From contig OY978526.1 of assembly GCA_963854835.1 (NCBI GenBank), positions 17,595,868 to 17,659,867 of the forward strand: 64,000 nt of DNA, read 5' to 3'. Both the position numbers and the translations under genes were made by a program. A model generated the notes under the pieces. It worked only from the letters and a program-made list of their open reading frames with translations. It ran no database searches and was not told the DNA's origin. The DNA is from Megamerina dolium (Eukaryota > Arthropoda > Insecta > Diptera > Megamerinidae). This document shows, piece by piece, positions 50,759 through 62,084 of this stretch (within the stretch, counting starts at the first letter, position 1; each line of letters begins with the position of its first letter).

Positions 50759-53700
50759 TGCACGCCTCAACAATATTGCCTCTCTGAGAGTTTGTGTGAT
50801 TTTTCACTTAATATTTCGATTACTTTTTATGTGATTTATTGTGGGTTTTTTTAATGAGTTTATAGAATTATGAGAATATTTTCATCCCAATGTATTCGTA
50901 TTTTTTAAGAATTTTTTTTTTTTATAGTACGTAAGCAACACTTTTGTATCTGCGGTAGGTGAGTGTGTGTGTTCTCAAAATTTGACACTTGCCAAAAATG
51001 AACTTGAATATGAATGAATTGTTTTGTATTATATAGGTGAGAAATTTTTATACACTCATCAACATTACCACTTTTACCACTATACACACAACACATACAC
51101 ACATACACTTTAAATTGTGTGAATATGCGCCACGAATAATCAAAAATTAATAATTTGTTTGTTCAACACACCCGTAAAGTAGGCAATAAATTGTAATATT
51201 GTTGAAAGTTCAATTTCAAGTACACACAAAGTCTCTGTTTTCATTTATTATTCACTTTTGTTTGCTTGCTTTTTTCGCTTCTTGCAATTAATTGTTGGCT
51301 TTTAGTACAACAATAATTTCTTTCCTCGTTCAATGCAAATATATACATGCATGCATGTATGTATGTATGTAGATATCTACTTAATAGTTTTTTAATATTT
51401 ATATGTGTAAGTATGAGTATTTTCTTACTTATTCCGTCAACTTGTACTTAACAGTTACGCTTACCGAGTAAAACTGCTCTTATTCGTCAATGGACGCCAT
51501 TATGAATATAGACGGGGAAAAAAAAATCTACTATCTGTTTATGTAGATTAGAAGCAGGAACCTGCAAAGTAGTAATGAATTAAAAAAAAATCAAAAAAAG
51601 CTATACCGACGACATCTGCAAATGTAGAAAGCTTTCATATCATAAAAGCTATCTGGCTTGACATACGGCTGTTTACCCCCACTTGTTGTATGGGTTCTGC
51701 ATATACGTACATAGATATGTATGAACATGTGTAAGTATGACGAACGTATCATATGCTTGGCGCAATTTCTTTTTTGTTTTTTCGTATTTTGTTTTGACAA
51801 ACCTCCAATAACTTTACATACAATACTTATAAAAATTGTATGCATGGATGCGCGTGCTCTTCTCACAACAACTTTTGTATAGTTATGGTAGGTGGCGCTC
51901 TAATAGCATGGCGTCCTACTGTGTATGCAGTAATTTCACTATATTACTGTTGTTGTTGTTGTGAATTTGTTAGGCATCCGCACGATAAAAGTCGGCATTA
52001 GTCAAACAGCCGTTTTGGATTTACTTATTCTTGCTGCTGCTACTGCTGCTGTTGTTGTTGTTGTTGTTGTTGCTTACAGACGTCACTAATTTTAACGATT
52101 GTTCATTTTATTCTAGTCGTTGCCAATGTCGGTGTCGGTGTCGGCGTCAGTGTGTAGTCGAATTTCTTATGAATGTTTATCAACAACAATACATTTGTAA
52201 TTTGCTTCAAGTTTTTTTAATTCAATTTTTTTTCTACTTTGCGCGCATCATTTTGCGTTGATTTCTTCATTGTTTTTTCTGCATTTCCTCTCTCTCTCTC
52301 CCTCCTTTACTCCCACTCTCTCTGTCTCTCTCTATCTCTTACTCAAATATTTTATAATTTCAATTGTTTGTGTGTGTGTCTCCGTACTCGTTGTTTTTAC
52401 GGATGTTAAGTCGTTTATTGTAGCAAAATCATTTGCGAGTCAAAACATTCGCTTATGTAGCGATACATATGTGAATGTACATACCAGCCATGTGCTCTTA
52501 TGAGACCATGCGATTGGCTTCTGTTCAATTTGAAAACATATGGTAGCCTATTTTTGAAAATAACCCCAACCTTTGGTAGGGATTCTAACTATTTTGCTAA
52601 AGGACATAATTTTAAAAGTTTTCCTCGAAATTTTTAATCCTTAGTGATGACCTACAAAAATTTGGGAGTTTGGAAATGTAAAATAAGAAATTTTGTTGGA
52701 AATCGAGACCTTTATAGACTAAAGTTATGATATTTACATAACAGCTGTTCGAATTGTAGCATGTAGCATGTGGCTTTCTAGTATTTAATATCAAACATAC
52801 TAACTAATAGAAATGATTTGACAATTTGATTGAAGAAGAGGTCCTTTCTCCGTAACTATAGAACTCCGTAACTATGGACCTTTGCACACGGAAATATAAA
52901 TTGCTCGACGCTGAAATAAGAACGGAAAAATCAATACCTGTGCTATACTCGGTTAAGAGGTCTGTTAACAAGGAGATACAGAATAAAGCCCAGCATGGCC
53001 TGATGGCTATACAAAGCGGTCATAAAACCAATACTTGTCTGCTATGTTGGAATCTAGTCAATATCAATCTATAAAAAACTTTACAGTTACCTTCTGTACG
53101 ATAAAAATACGATTAACAGCTTTCCTATGCATAATAAGTGCTGCAGGCTCAACCAGTCCTATAAACTCTATATTACATTACATCATCTGCTCCTCGTCAT
53201 AGAACTTTATTTGCATTAACATTGCATAAATATCAGTCACGCTACACATCCATGGGTTCGAACCGAATACGATCACTCAAAAATCCTAGGACAATGCACC
53301 CATAATATCAAAAAACACTGAATCCGACAAGTTCACTACGCACTTATCTTATAGAAAAGAGTGGATTCTCTTCGATGCTGAAAGAGACCATTCATTGTTT
53401 ATGAAAACGGACGGATATACGCTGGATGGAAAAATAGAATCATTACAGTAATTACCTTTTCACTATCAGACAATGTCGATTATCTCTTAAAGAGACAGTG
53501 GCGCATACAATATGCATACATTATTTAGATGCCTCGGCACAGTGATATTTTAGGGATCAATGACATCAGCGAGTTATCGCTGGAGTCGTACGGAGCAAAA
53601 TTTTGATAATCTAGCACAGCAAAATTACTGTTGGATCATTTAAAGCATTTGTTCCCAAGGATGCAAAAAAGCGGTCCAGATTTTGGCATTATAAAAGCAT

Positions 53701-54880
53701 AAATTTTGTGATCGAGTCCCCTATAAGGAGAGATAGCAAGTGAGTATGTTTGAAGGGAATGTTGATGGCAACAAAATTATGGGGGTGGGAAAATTTAATA
53801 ATATTTAATATTTTATTTAATATTTAATATTTAATATTTAATTTAATATTTATCGAATATCGATCTAGAAGTTAGTCCTTAGTGTCTATGGGATTATTAG
53901 TCTTTTTCAGGGAACCACCCTAAGGGGCGAAGATAGAAGCTAACATATGTATGATTGAAGGAAATGTTGGAAAGGAAAAATGTATAAAGATTAGTCATCC
54001 AGAAGCCATTCCATTTGAACGTTGTTCTCAAAAACTAGTGCTTCCTCGAAAACAGTGCTTGAATTTATTCATATTTTTTAACTTGCGCTGTGTCATACCA
54101 TTTAATAATATAATCCACCTTAAGCTAAATGATACAGTTTTTCTCTCTTAAGGATGTACTATTCTAGGCGAATCCAAAACATTAATTTTGTATTGCTTTC
54201 TTTGAAACCATAGCTTGAAATGATTAAAATTGTATATTTTTCGCTGATCCATGTTGTTTAAAAATTTGTCGCACCTTAAGGTAAGACATATATATCACTC
54301 ATATAATTTATCAAGCAATGCATATCTTTCATTACCCGTTCTCAATACATGAGCTAAACCATACAACCACACTGCCATAATCAAAACAATAATAACAACA
54401 GGAAATAATTCTCATAATGCTCGAAATAACAAATTCATTTTATGAAATTCTATCCAAAGGATAGAGTAATAGATAGAGTAATAAATTCAAGCAGCGTACA
54501 GGCAATTATATTAATAAATTGACAATAAGATACAATTTGGTATGATTTGTTTTCTACAACAATTTCTCTTAAAATGAACATTTTCCAAGAATGAAAGTGA
54601 TTAATAAAGACATTAAAATTTAAAATATAGGTAAATACAATATATATAAAAAGCTCGATTCTTCGACGACCCAAACAACAAACATTTTTGCTTTCCACTA
54701 TTACAGCGGTCAGGGGATTTTTTGATATTTGGAGGGGTCTCCTTTAATTGTTTTATTAGGAATATTGCGAGCCATTTATGATATACATACATATTTTTAG
54801 CAAAATCTTAACCTAAAAGGATTTGCAAGAGCAACAAATGTTTAGACTTTTATAACGAATAACTTACTTACTTATGTGGC
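50759..54880. other. amon 5' region and upstream DNA, no gene seen
   Basis: The amon 5' untranslated region must begin here. No TATA box or initiator can be assigned with confidence. TTG triplets at about 52046-52073 and TC runs at about 52288-52340 are microsatellites. The 53.79-53.85 kb interval is a run of 'aatattt' words. Short frames at 51591-51866, 52874-53074 and 53951-54151 show no recognisable domains. Confidence 0.5.
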
Positions 54881-55995
54881 CATAACCACCGAATATCGAT
54901 TTAGGCCGAAAATAACATGCTTCGCCAGCCAACTCTGTTCTTCGCTAGCTGGCGCCAGTTAGAAATTCCAAGCGCCGTCAGGTTCTCCAGTACATGGTCT
55001 TTCCACATGGTCTTTCCACCGGTCTTCCTCTTTTGTGTCGTCCTCCAGCGGGTTCCGAATATAACACCAGCGCAGCCGCTGGAATTTGATACGCTTTACT
55101 ATGTCAATATCGGCTCGTATAGCTCATGGTTGTACCTTATTCGGTACTCGCCACCAACGCAAATAGGTCCAAAGATCTTGCGTAGGACTTTTCTCTCGAA
55201 AACTCCAAGCATTCGCTCATCCGAGGTGGAAATTGTCCAGGCTTCAGCGCCATATGTTAGGACAGGCATGATGAGAGACTTGTAGAGTGTAGTTTTCGTT
55301 CTTCGAGAGAGGGCTCGACTTCTCAATTGCTTACTCAGCCCAAAGTAACACCTGTTAGCATGAGTTATCCTACACATGATCTCCAAGCTGACGTCATTAC
55401 TGCTGTTAATGCTGGTTCCAAGATAGACAAAGTCCCTTACTACTTCAAAAGCGTAGTTGTCAATAGGGACTTTTTGTTTGTTGACACTTGCCCTCGTTCA
55501 CCGTAAGACCCATCCGACACGACTCTATTTCCAACTGCTCGCGTGTTCATGACGATTATGTCAATATCGTCGGCATACGCTAACAGCATGACACTTTTGT
55601 TAAAGATAGTGCCATTATGTCGTAGATCAGCAGCTCGTATTATTTTCTCCATAATAAGATTGAAGAAGTCGCACGATAACGAATCACCTTGTCTGAAACC
55701 CCGTTCGGTACTAAACGGTGCGGAGAGGTCCTTCCCAATCTTCACTGCACAATGGGAGTTATGCAGTGTCATTCTACAAAGTCGAATGAGCTTTGGAGGA
55801 ATACCGAACTCAGACATTGTTGCGTAGAGGTAATCCCTTACCGGACTGTCGAAAGCGGCTTTATAATCAACAAATAGGTGGTGTGTGTCGATCTGTTTTT
55901 CTTGGGCCTTCTCCAGGATTTGGCGCAGTGTGAAAATCTGGTCGATGGTGGATTTACCAGGTCTGAAGCCACACTGATAAGGTCCTATCAGATTG
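54881..55995 (-). mobile_element. 5'-truncated and rearranged LINE, copy 2
   Basis: Same family and strand as the copy at 48.9 kb. It extends further upstream, covering the reverse-transcriptase core: CGFRPGKSTIDQIF and IDTHHLFVDYKAAFDS near 55.85-55.97 kb, MSEFGIPPKLIRLC, STERGFRQGDSLSCDFFNL, and the catalytic YADD (55566-55577) in LLAYADDIDII. Downstream, a deletion fuses NTRAVGNRV to the ESRRMGLT region, and smaller deletions remove parts of the C-terminal domain. The 3' tail is TAAGTAAGTAAG at about 54864-54877, next to 'ttattcg'. Non-functional. Confidence 0.92.
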
Positions 55996-56651
55996 CTAAC
56001 GAGTAAACCGCCATTAAAAAATTAAACGCTTTCAACGTGTATTCATCATACCGTAAATTACCCCACTCAAAAGTATAACTACCATTTACCATATGCTCAT
56101 ACACATCACAACACAAAATATACTCCAATACTCCATATATACAATATAAGTAGATAAGTGGAAAGAAATGTAACAAAAGGAAACAAAAATCTGCTTATAC
56201 GAGTATACATACGAGTATGTATAAACATACATATGTATATATATGTATGGAATTTATGACGTCAAATGAATGAAAGCCATAAAACGAACAGCCCCAATTA
56301 CACAAACGGTATTTGCTAAAGTAGAATGTACTTGAATAACCACAAAATCAGGCGAAATGAAGCCATTATGTATCTATGTATATAAATCGTTGATGCTCAG
56401 CAATATACATACATACTCAGACATACTAGCAGTGTATGCATGAATATGAACCATATATATGTACGAGTATATTTGATAATGGGAATATTGTACGTATTTA
56501 CATATAAAAGCGATTTACATTAAGATTGTGGAAAATGTAGAATTAAAGGAATTAATTTATTACACATTTGTGTGGTATTTATTACGCTTCTTGCAATCCA
56601 AAGTCACGGAAGCATATTCATTGATGCCATGACTATGGCATCATGGCTTTG
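55996..56651. other. Intergenic stretch, nothing identified
   Basis: AT-rich with TACA/TATG runs. No gene recognised. Confidence 0.5.
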
Positions 56652-56987
56652 TATGGCATCTCAGTGGTTTGTGGATTGGTCTTCTGATCTGTAGATTGTG
56701 GGTTCAATCTCCGACTGAAGCATAACAAATGTAATATTGAAAAGATTTTTCTTTCGAAAGGTACCCATCTGTCAGCAAGCAATTGGCAATTCTTCCGACA
56801 GTAACAATTTGCCATGGAAAAGCTTCTAATAGAACTCTGTGACAAAGCTTCGAAAAAGTGATGTCACAAGGGTTCTACCGTTGGGAAGCTGCTAATGTAA
56901 GTAGCACTTTTCTAATGCTATCCAAATTTAAAACACACAACAATACTGGAAAAGAACTTCGGTGGTATAAGAATGGGCCTAAGTGTG
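56652..56987 (+). mobile_element. tRNA-derived SINE, second diverged copy
   Basis: Aligns with the SINE at 29984 along most of its length. Shared words include 'cttctgat.tgtag', 'agatttttctttcgaa', 'agcaagcaattggcaattct', 'tccgacagtaacaa', 'gaactctgtgacaa' and 'agtgatgtcacaag'. The B box is mutated (GGTTCAATCTCC) and the A box is damaged (GCATCTCAGTGG). The end runs into GA repeats. No clear target-site duplication, consistent with greater age. Confidence 0.88.
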
Positions 56988-57830
56988 TCCTCTCAGAGAG
57001 AGAGAAAGAGAGAGAGCAAAGCCATAATAACCTAACCGAACCTAACCTGAGCTAAAGACAACTTATGTTATGGCAGTTTAAACATACAACAAATTTTGGG
57101 ATTTTGTATTGGAGCTTTATTCAATAGTAAGCATGACTTGCTATTTTTCGCTATGGTTTTATCTCTTCAAAACCACGCACATGTCAGATATGGTTGTCCT
57201 AGATAAAAGGCCATGTAAATTATAACGGATTAAATTTTTTTATATTTCACGGCTTTGTTTTGAAGCTACGTTAAACAATGGGCATGGTTTCTTCACTACT
57301 TGTAAATTTAGTTACTCATATCCAAACCTTAAATGTAAGTCTGAAATAAGGAAAATTTACAACTACCAAAAAAACAAATATTTTGCGATTTTATTTCCAT
57401 GAGATATATTTAAGCAAATAGTCTAGAACATGTAAAATTATAATGGATTAATAATTATTAATACATCACCGTAAACATATTTATTGCTTTAAAATTACCT
57501 GTAAACCTTACAAGCCGTGCCCACATTGAAGTTCGCCATGTTGTTTGTGCTTACGTTTTGTTCAATGTCTTCCATAGTTTATTTCTTTAATTCTTCTAAT
57601 TGTTTTAAATTTGGGTAGTTCTTAATTCTTGCAACTGCTAATTCGGTTTTTCAACTACCCATTTTCGGTTTGAATACTCTTTATTTCGGGCTCTGCCTTA
57701 AATAATGTTGCGCTACACTGGGAACTTCGTTAAAGCGTTTAAAATGTTTGTAATTTCCGCAACTTTGTATGGTACATACATTAAGAAGTGGTCGTGGCTC
57801 ACAAACCTGTATTCAATATTTAAACATAAA
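56988..57830. other. Intergenic stretch, nothing identified
   Basis: Begins with a GA/AG run (56995-57018). No gene recognised. Confidence 0.5.
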
Positions 57831-57834
57831 AGCT

Positions 57835-58867
57835 TGTCTCTAGAGGGGTCCATTGACCAAAGAGGTATGATCGACCCCTATTAAGTTTCTCTCCTCTAGA
57901 TTTTTCTGAAATATAATTTCACCCTATATCTCCACACCTTATAGGCAATACCTTACAAAATGCATGTTTTATAAAATTCTCTCAATTCGCCCCCGGTAGT
58001 CGACTCGAAAGATGTAAAATTTATGACCGACCACTATTAATTTTCTTTCCCGGATATTTTCTTATAACATACCTCACCCCCTCTAGAGTCGTATTTGACG
58101 TTTAAATAATAAGAAAAGTGATAAAATCCCACTCTCTCGCAACTTTATGGCTCATGAATGAGCTCTCAAATTTTATCAATCAGAACGAAACTTCTTATTT
58201 TGCAGTATTGTATCAAATCGAATATTTCTAACCTGAGGTAACTAGAAAAAAATATTCTGAGCAAAAATGCTTGGATCTAAAATGTTACATATTTTTGTTC
58301 TAAAATTCATTTTCAAACGACATTTGAATTTGGACTTTCCGAAAATATCATATCAATATGTATAAATGTATGTATGTAGATGTGTATACGTATGTATTTA
58401 AATATGTACAATATATGTTTTGTAAAATTCTCTCAATTCGCCCCCGGTAGTCGACTCGAAAGATGTAAAATTTATGACCGACCACTATTAATTTTCTTTC
58501 CCGGATATTTTCTCATAACATACCTCACCCCCTCTAGAGTCGTATTTGACGTTTAAATAATAAGAAAAGTGATAAAATCCCACTCTCTCGCAACTTTATG
58601 GCTCATGAATGAGCTCTCAAATTTTATCAATCAGAACGAAACTTCCTATTTTGCAGTATTGTATCAAATCGAATATTTCTAACCTGAGGTAACTAGAAAA
58701 AAATATTCTGAGCAAAAATGCTTGGATCTAAAATGTTACATATTTTTGTTCTAAAATTCATTTTCAAACGACATTTGAATTTGGACTTTCCGAAAATATC
58801 ATATCAATATGTATAAATGTATGTATGTAGATGTGTATACGTATGTATTTAAATATGTACAATATAT
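57835..58867. repeat. Dispersed repeat with a 451-bp near-identical tandem duplication
   Basis: 57966-58416 is repeated directly as 58417-58867 with only a few substitutions (for example 'ttttcttataac' against 'ttttctcataac' and 'acttcttattt' against 'acttcctattt'). The junctions share the short word atgttt. The start of the region (57835-57965) and part of the unit belong to the family that also has a relic at 525-965. No coding content. Confidence 0.93.
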
Positions 58868-60582
58868 GTATATACATGATGGTACAATAAAATATAAAGA
58901 TTCACAAATGTGAAAAATCAACTTAATAAATATGAATGTGTAGTATAGAATCATCCATATACTCGTATCCATGTGTACATATGTATGTAATATATGTATA
59001 GTGTACAGTTTTTGTGTTTCTTCTACTGTTGTTTTTGCCTTCTTCTTTTTTCGTAAGAGTATACTGAATGATCTCTGACATTTCACAAAGTATTTTATAG
59101 ATAGACATACGTTATAATACAATTAATGATTTACTACACAAATCAACAATTTTAGTTGATAATTTTTATTAATTCAAAAATAATTGCAATAATAATAAAG
59201 AAATAATAACAATAGTTATAAAACAAATACAATAAGAGCGTGAAACATCTACTTTATTGAAATTATTCGATATATGTAAGGGCATGCATCCATCGATATA
59301 ATTTTCACATACATACATTCATATATACGTTCCCAGAGAATTATAAAATGAGTTCAAAGAAGAAAGAACAAGAATAAATAATATCAATCTAAACATGATT
59401 AATGTAAAAACCGCAAATTTTTAAAACAAAATTCAACAATTATAGAGATCACATTCATCATCATTATATAAATCCAAACATGATTAATGTAAAAACTGCA
59501 AATTTTTAAAACAAAATTCAACAATTATAAAGATAAAGCCGCAATAACAGTGTGACTTCAAAAAAATCACAAGAATAATTGGTCAAAATTATCTTATTGT
59601 TATCATATTGAGAATTATCTCAATTTTTTTAATAATAAATATCATTATCATCATCATCATCTTCTTCATAAAGAGGGCTACCATCATTAATACCAATATT
59701 AGAAAAGGCATTATCATCATAACTATGATCATTATCACTACCAATATTAGTAACTACATGCTCAGTATAACTATTATCATTATCAATATAAATATTAGTA
59801 GCCACATCATCATCATCATCACCATCATTATTGTCGTCACTACTTGATGCTCCGTCAATTGCACAAGAATTTCTCCGAAACCCAATACTGTTGAATGATA
59901 TCATTCTATTTTCTTCTTCTTTTTTTCGTACAATATTTTTTACTATTTTCTTTGATAATTCCTTAAACGACTTGAATGAATCGAAAGCTGCAAGAAGAAT
60001 ACTATTTTATTATACACATAAATAGTTCGAATTTAAATGTGTAAATTATTTTGATTTTTATTAATTGTATTGTTGTTTAAAAATTATTTAAACAAATGTG
60101 AAAAATCAACTTAACAAATATGAATGAATAGTATAGAATCATCCATATACTCGTATCCATTTGTACATATGTATGTAATATATGTACAGTATATATATAT
60201 GTATTTTGTTTGTTTGTTTGTTTGTTTGTATTTAGATTTTATTATATACTATATCTAAACGAATAAACATTTTAATAAAAAAAAAATACGAAATTCAAAG
60301 TAATACTTTTTTAAAATTTGCTTCATTCTACTTAATTGTGAATATTAACAATGACTTTTAACAATTAAATACACTTGATTGGTGTTGAATGTAATATAAA
60401 TTATATTAAAATCTAAAATGATGTAACCAAATTAGTATTTTATAATATACACTTCACATATATATATTTATAAATCTATAGTATAAAAGAGAAACTAACA
60501 AAAAATTGTATTCTCCTATCAAGAATTGTAGCATCTACCACCAATATGTCGTCGCCAAAAGCATAGTACAACCTCACACAAC
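58868..60582. other. Intergenic stretch with small duplications and triplet repeats
   Basis: 'aatgtgaaaaatcaacttaa' through 'gtacatatgtatgtaatata' at about 58907-58995 recurs at about 60090-60183. An 85-bp tandem pair ('aaacatgattaatgtaaaaa' ...) starts at 59391 and 59476. 59641-59850 is rich in ATC/ATT triplets, which generate chance Ile/Thr and Asp/Asn frames on the two strands. A GTTT run lies at about 60205-60228. The downstream end of the 62.1-kb gene, including its 3' untranslated region, falls at the right side. Confidence 0.6.
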
Positions 60583-60614
60583 TCATTTTCTCAAACGTAA
60601 CTGACGCCGACGAT
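60583..60614 (-). CDS. Probable last exon of the unrecognised coiled-coil gene
   Basis: A CAACAG acceptor ends at 60615. The next 2 nt complete the codon split at the exon 2 donor, giving Tyr, then RRRQLRLRK and a stop (TGA 60585-60583). The intron would be 131 bp (60615-60745) with a T-rich 3' part. An alternative acceptor (gtgtag, near 60676) would instead give a tail of about 65 residues beginning VIEYLGG, ending at the stop just left of 60476. The short basic tail seems the simpler reading, but transcript data would be needed to choose. Confidence 0.5.
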
Positions 60615-60745
60615 CTGTTGTCACATAAAATTTGTGAAAAATATATAAAGTTATTATTACCACCTAAATATTCAATAACGCCTACACCATATAAACAAAA
60701 ATCAGATATTTTCCTTTCAAAATCACAAGAACAAAAAATACTTAC

Positions 60746-61954
60746 AACTCGTCGAATCGGATGAATATTCCATCGAATGTGTGCTGGCATGTCGTTTCAT
60801 TGTGCCATTATTATCACGTTTATCATTATTGAGTGTTGTAGTTGCACCACTGCTACCACTGGACAACTTCGTAAGCGCTATCGTCCGTTTCGGTGTTCCT
60901 TCAGCGGTCATTTTCGTAGTCGTCGTCGTCATAGTCGGCGTTCTATTGGTGGGCATCGATTTATGGCGCTGTAATGGTGTGCGAGATTTTTTATTTTGTG
61001 TTGCCTGTTGAATAACATCATCGAGTGATAGGAACCAATCATCAGGTGTTTCATCTTCCAGAAACTTCATATACAATGACGACCGTTTCTCCTTCGAAGA
61101 TGATGATTTGGGTGTAGCAAGTACAGGCGCTGTAGCAGATAGTTCTACATTAAACTCCACTTCGCGTGGCTTTGATGGCATTTGTGTCAACTCAACAATT
61201 TTAGATTCCACCTCTTGCGTTGCTTCAATTAGCATATCATCAGAGATTGAATCATTGAAGAAATCATTAATTGCTTCACCAATTTTAGATGTTGCCACAT
61301 TCGTTTTTATATCAAGCGATTCAACATTTAAAGTATTTTGTACAATATCTGGACTACATACTCGAACTTTCCTAGAGCTGCATGGTGGAGTTGTGATATT
61401 CTCGTTGTTTACAGCCACCTCAAGTGGTTTTTGCGGTTTGTCAGTGACTCTCAATTGTTCCTCCAATTTGGCACAACGCTCTTTAAGCATTAAATTGGCA
61501 CGCGCTCTTTGTGCTCGTCGTATCTCCTGTACTACAGCTTTACGCTGTTCTTCACGACGTATGTCATAAGATAAACTACGTGGACGCACAGCGGTTGCCA
61601 TTTCTGTGCTGCTCGATCCAGCCGAAGCAAAGCTGCTATCCGCTGCATATGCAGAATCTGGTGTCACATTCGATTGTTGATCACGGGCGACCACTTCGCT
61701 GCGCTGTCCCCATCGCCAACCAACCTCTGGACTTTCAACAGACAATGTCTGTGAATGTAACCCACTAGGTGAGAAGCTTCTGTCGAAGACCTTGGGTGAA
61801 TATTCAATACTGTCGTCCAAACTTAATTTTTTTTGTGGTGGGCTACACTCAATACCAACATCGGAGAATACAGAAGCGCCAGAAGATGTACGCGGCATAT
61901 CACCACCTTTAGATTTGTTATGGGCGTTCAAACACAATCGACTGCGAGGAGATC
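60746..61954 (-). CDS. Unrecognised Ser/Thr-rich protein with one coiled coil, main exon 2
   Basis: A 1209-nt exon on the minus strand between a TTATAG acceptor (61955) and a T|GTAAGT donor (60745). Phases fit exon 1 (one nucleotide carried in) and exon 3 (one carried out). The protein is predicted mostly disordered, with many Ser-Pro and Thr-Pro sites (ECSPPQKKLS, EYSPKVFDRSFSPSG, VESPEVGWRWGQ). A charged helical stretch, RREEQRKAVVQEIRRAQRAR through CAKLEEQLR (about residues 145-181), looks like a coiled coil. Two acidic amphipathic motifs follow: INDFFNDSISDDMLIEATQE (about 241-260) and FLEDETPDDWFLSLDDVIQQ (about 310-329). After that come Thr- and Ser-rich basic sequences and TMKRHASTHSMEYSSDSTS. 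The acidic motifs recall short protein-binding helices of DNA-damage or centrosome proteins, but that is only an impression. The long uninterrupted reading frame and correct splicing support a real gene. Confidence 0.85.
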
Positions 61955-62047
61955 CTATAAATTATTTAAAATTTAACGTTTAGCACTTCAAAAATTAAAA
62001 TCCGCGCAAACACTTTCTCCGCGAATAGAAAATGATTGATTACTTAC

Positions 62048-62084
62048 TCCTTAAGCCATTGCTATTTTTATTATCTTTTTCCAT
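62048..62084 (-). CDS. Unrecognised coiled-coil gene, exon 1
   Basis: ATG at 62084 opens MEKDNKNSNGLR and splits an Arg codon at A|GTAAGT (62048/62047). The 93-bp intron (61955-62047) joins to exon 2, which continues SPRSRLCLNAHNKSKGGDMP. This supplies an ATG start for a frame that otherwise has none near its 5' end. The predicted full protein is about 425 residues. The region upstream (62085-62260) would be 5' untranslated DNA or promoter. Confidence 0.8.

Noticed and set aside
50759..50773. Extending amon exon 1 to a start at 50773
   Set aside because: That codon is TTG. The first in-frame ATG is at 50758, and no ATG lies between it and the upstream in-frame stop.
52874..53074. A 66-codon frame that could be a retroelement fragment
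   Set aside because: No motif could be matched with any confidence.
59608..59904. Ile/Thr-rich and Asp-rich open frames
   Set aside because: They are opposite-strand readings of an ATC/ATT triplet-rich tract with no other gene signals.
60777..61983. Plus-strand frames (up to 153 codons) across 60.8-62.0 kb
   Set aside because: They are shadows of the minus-strand exon 2, which has correct splice sites and phases.
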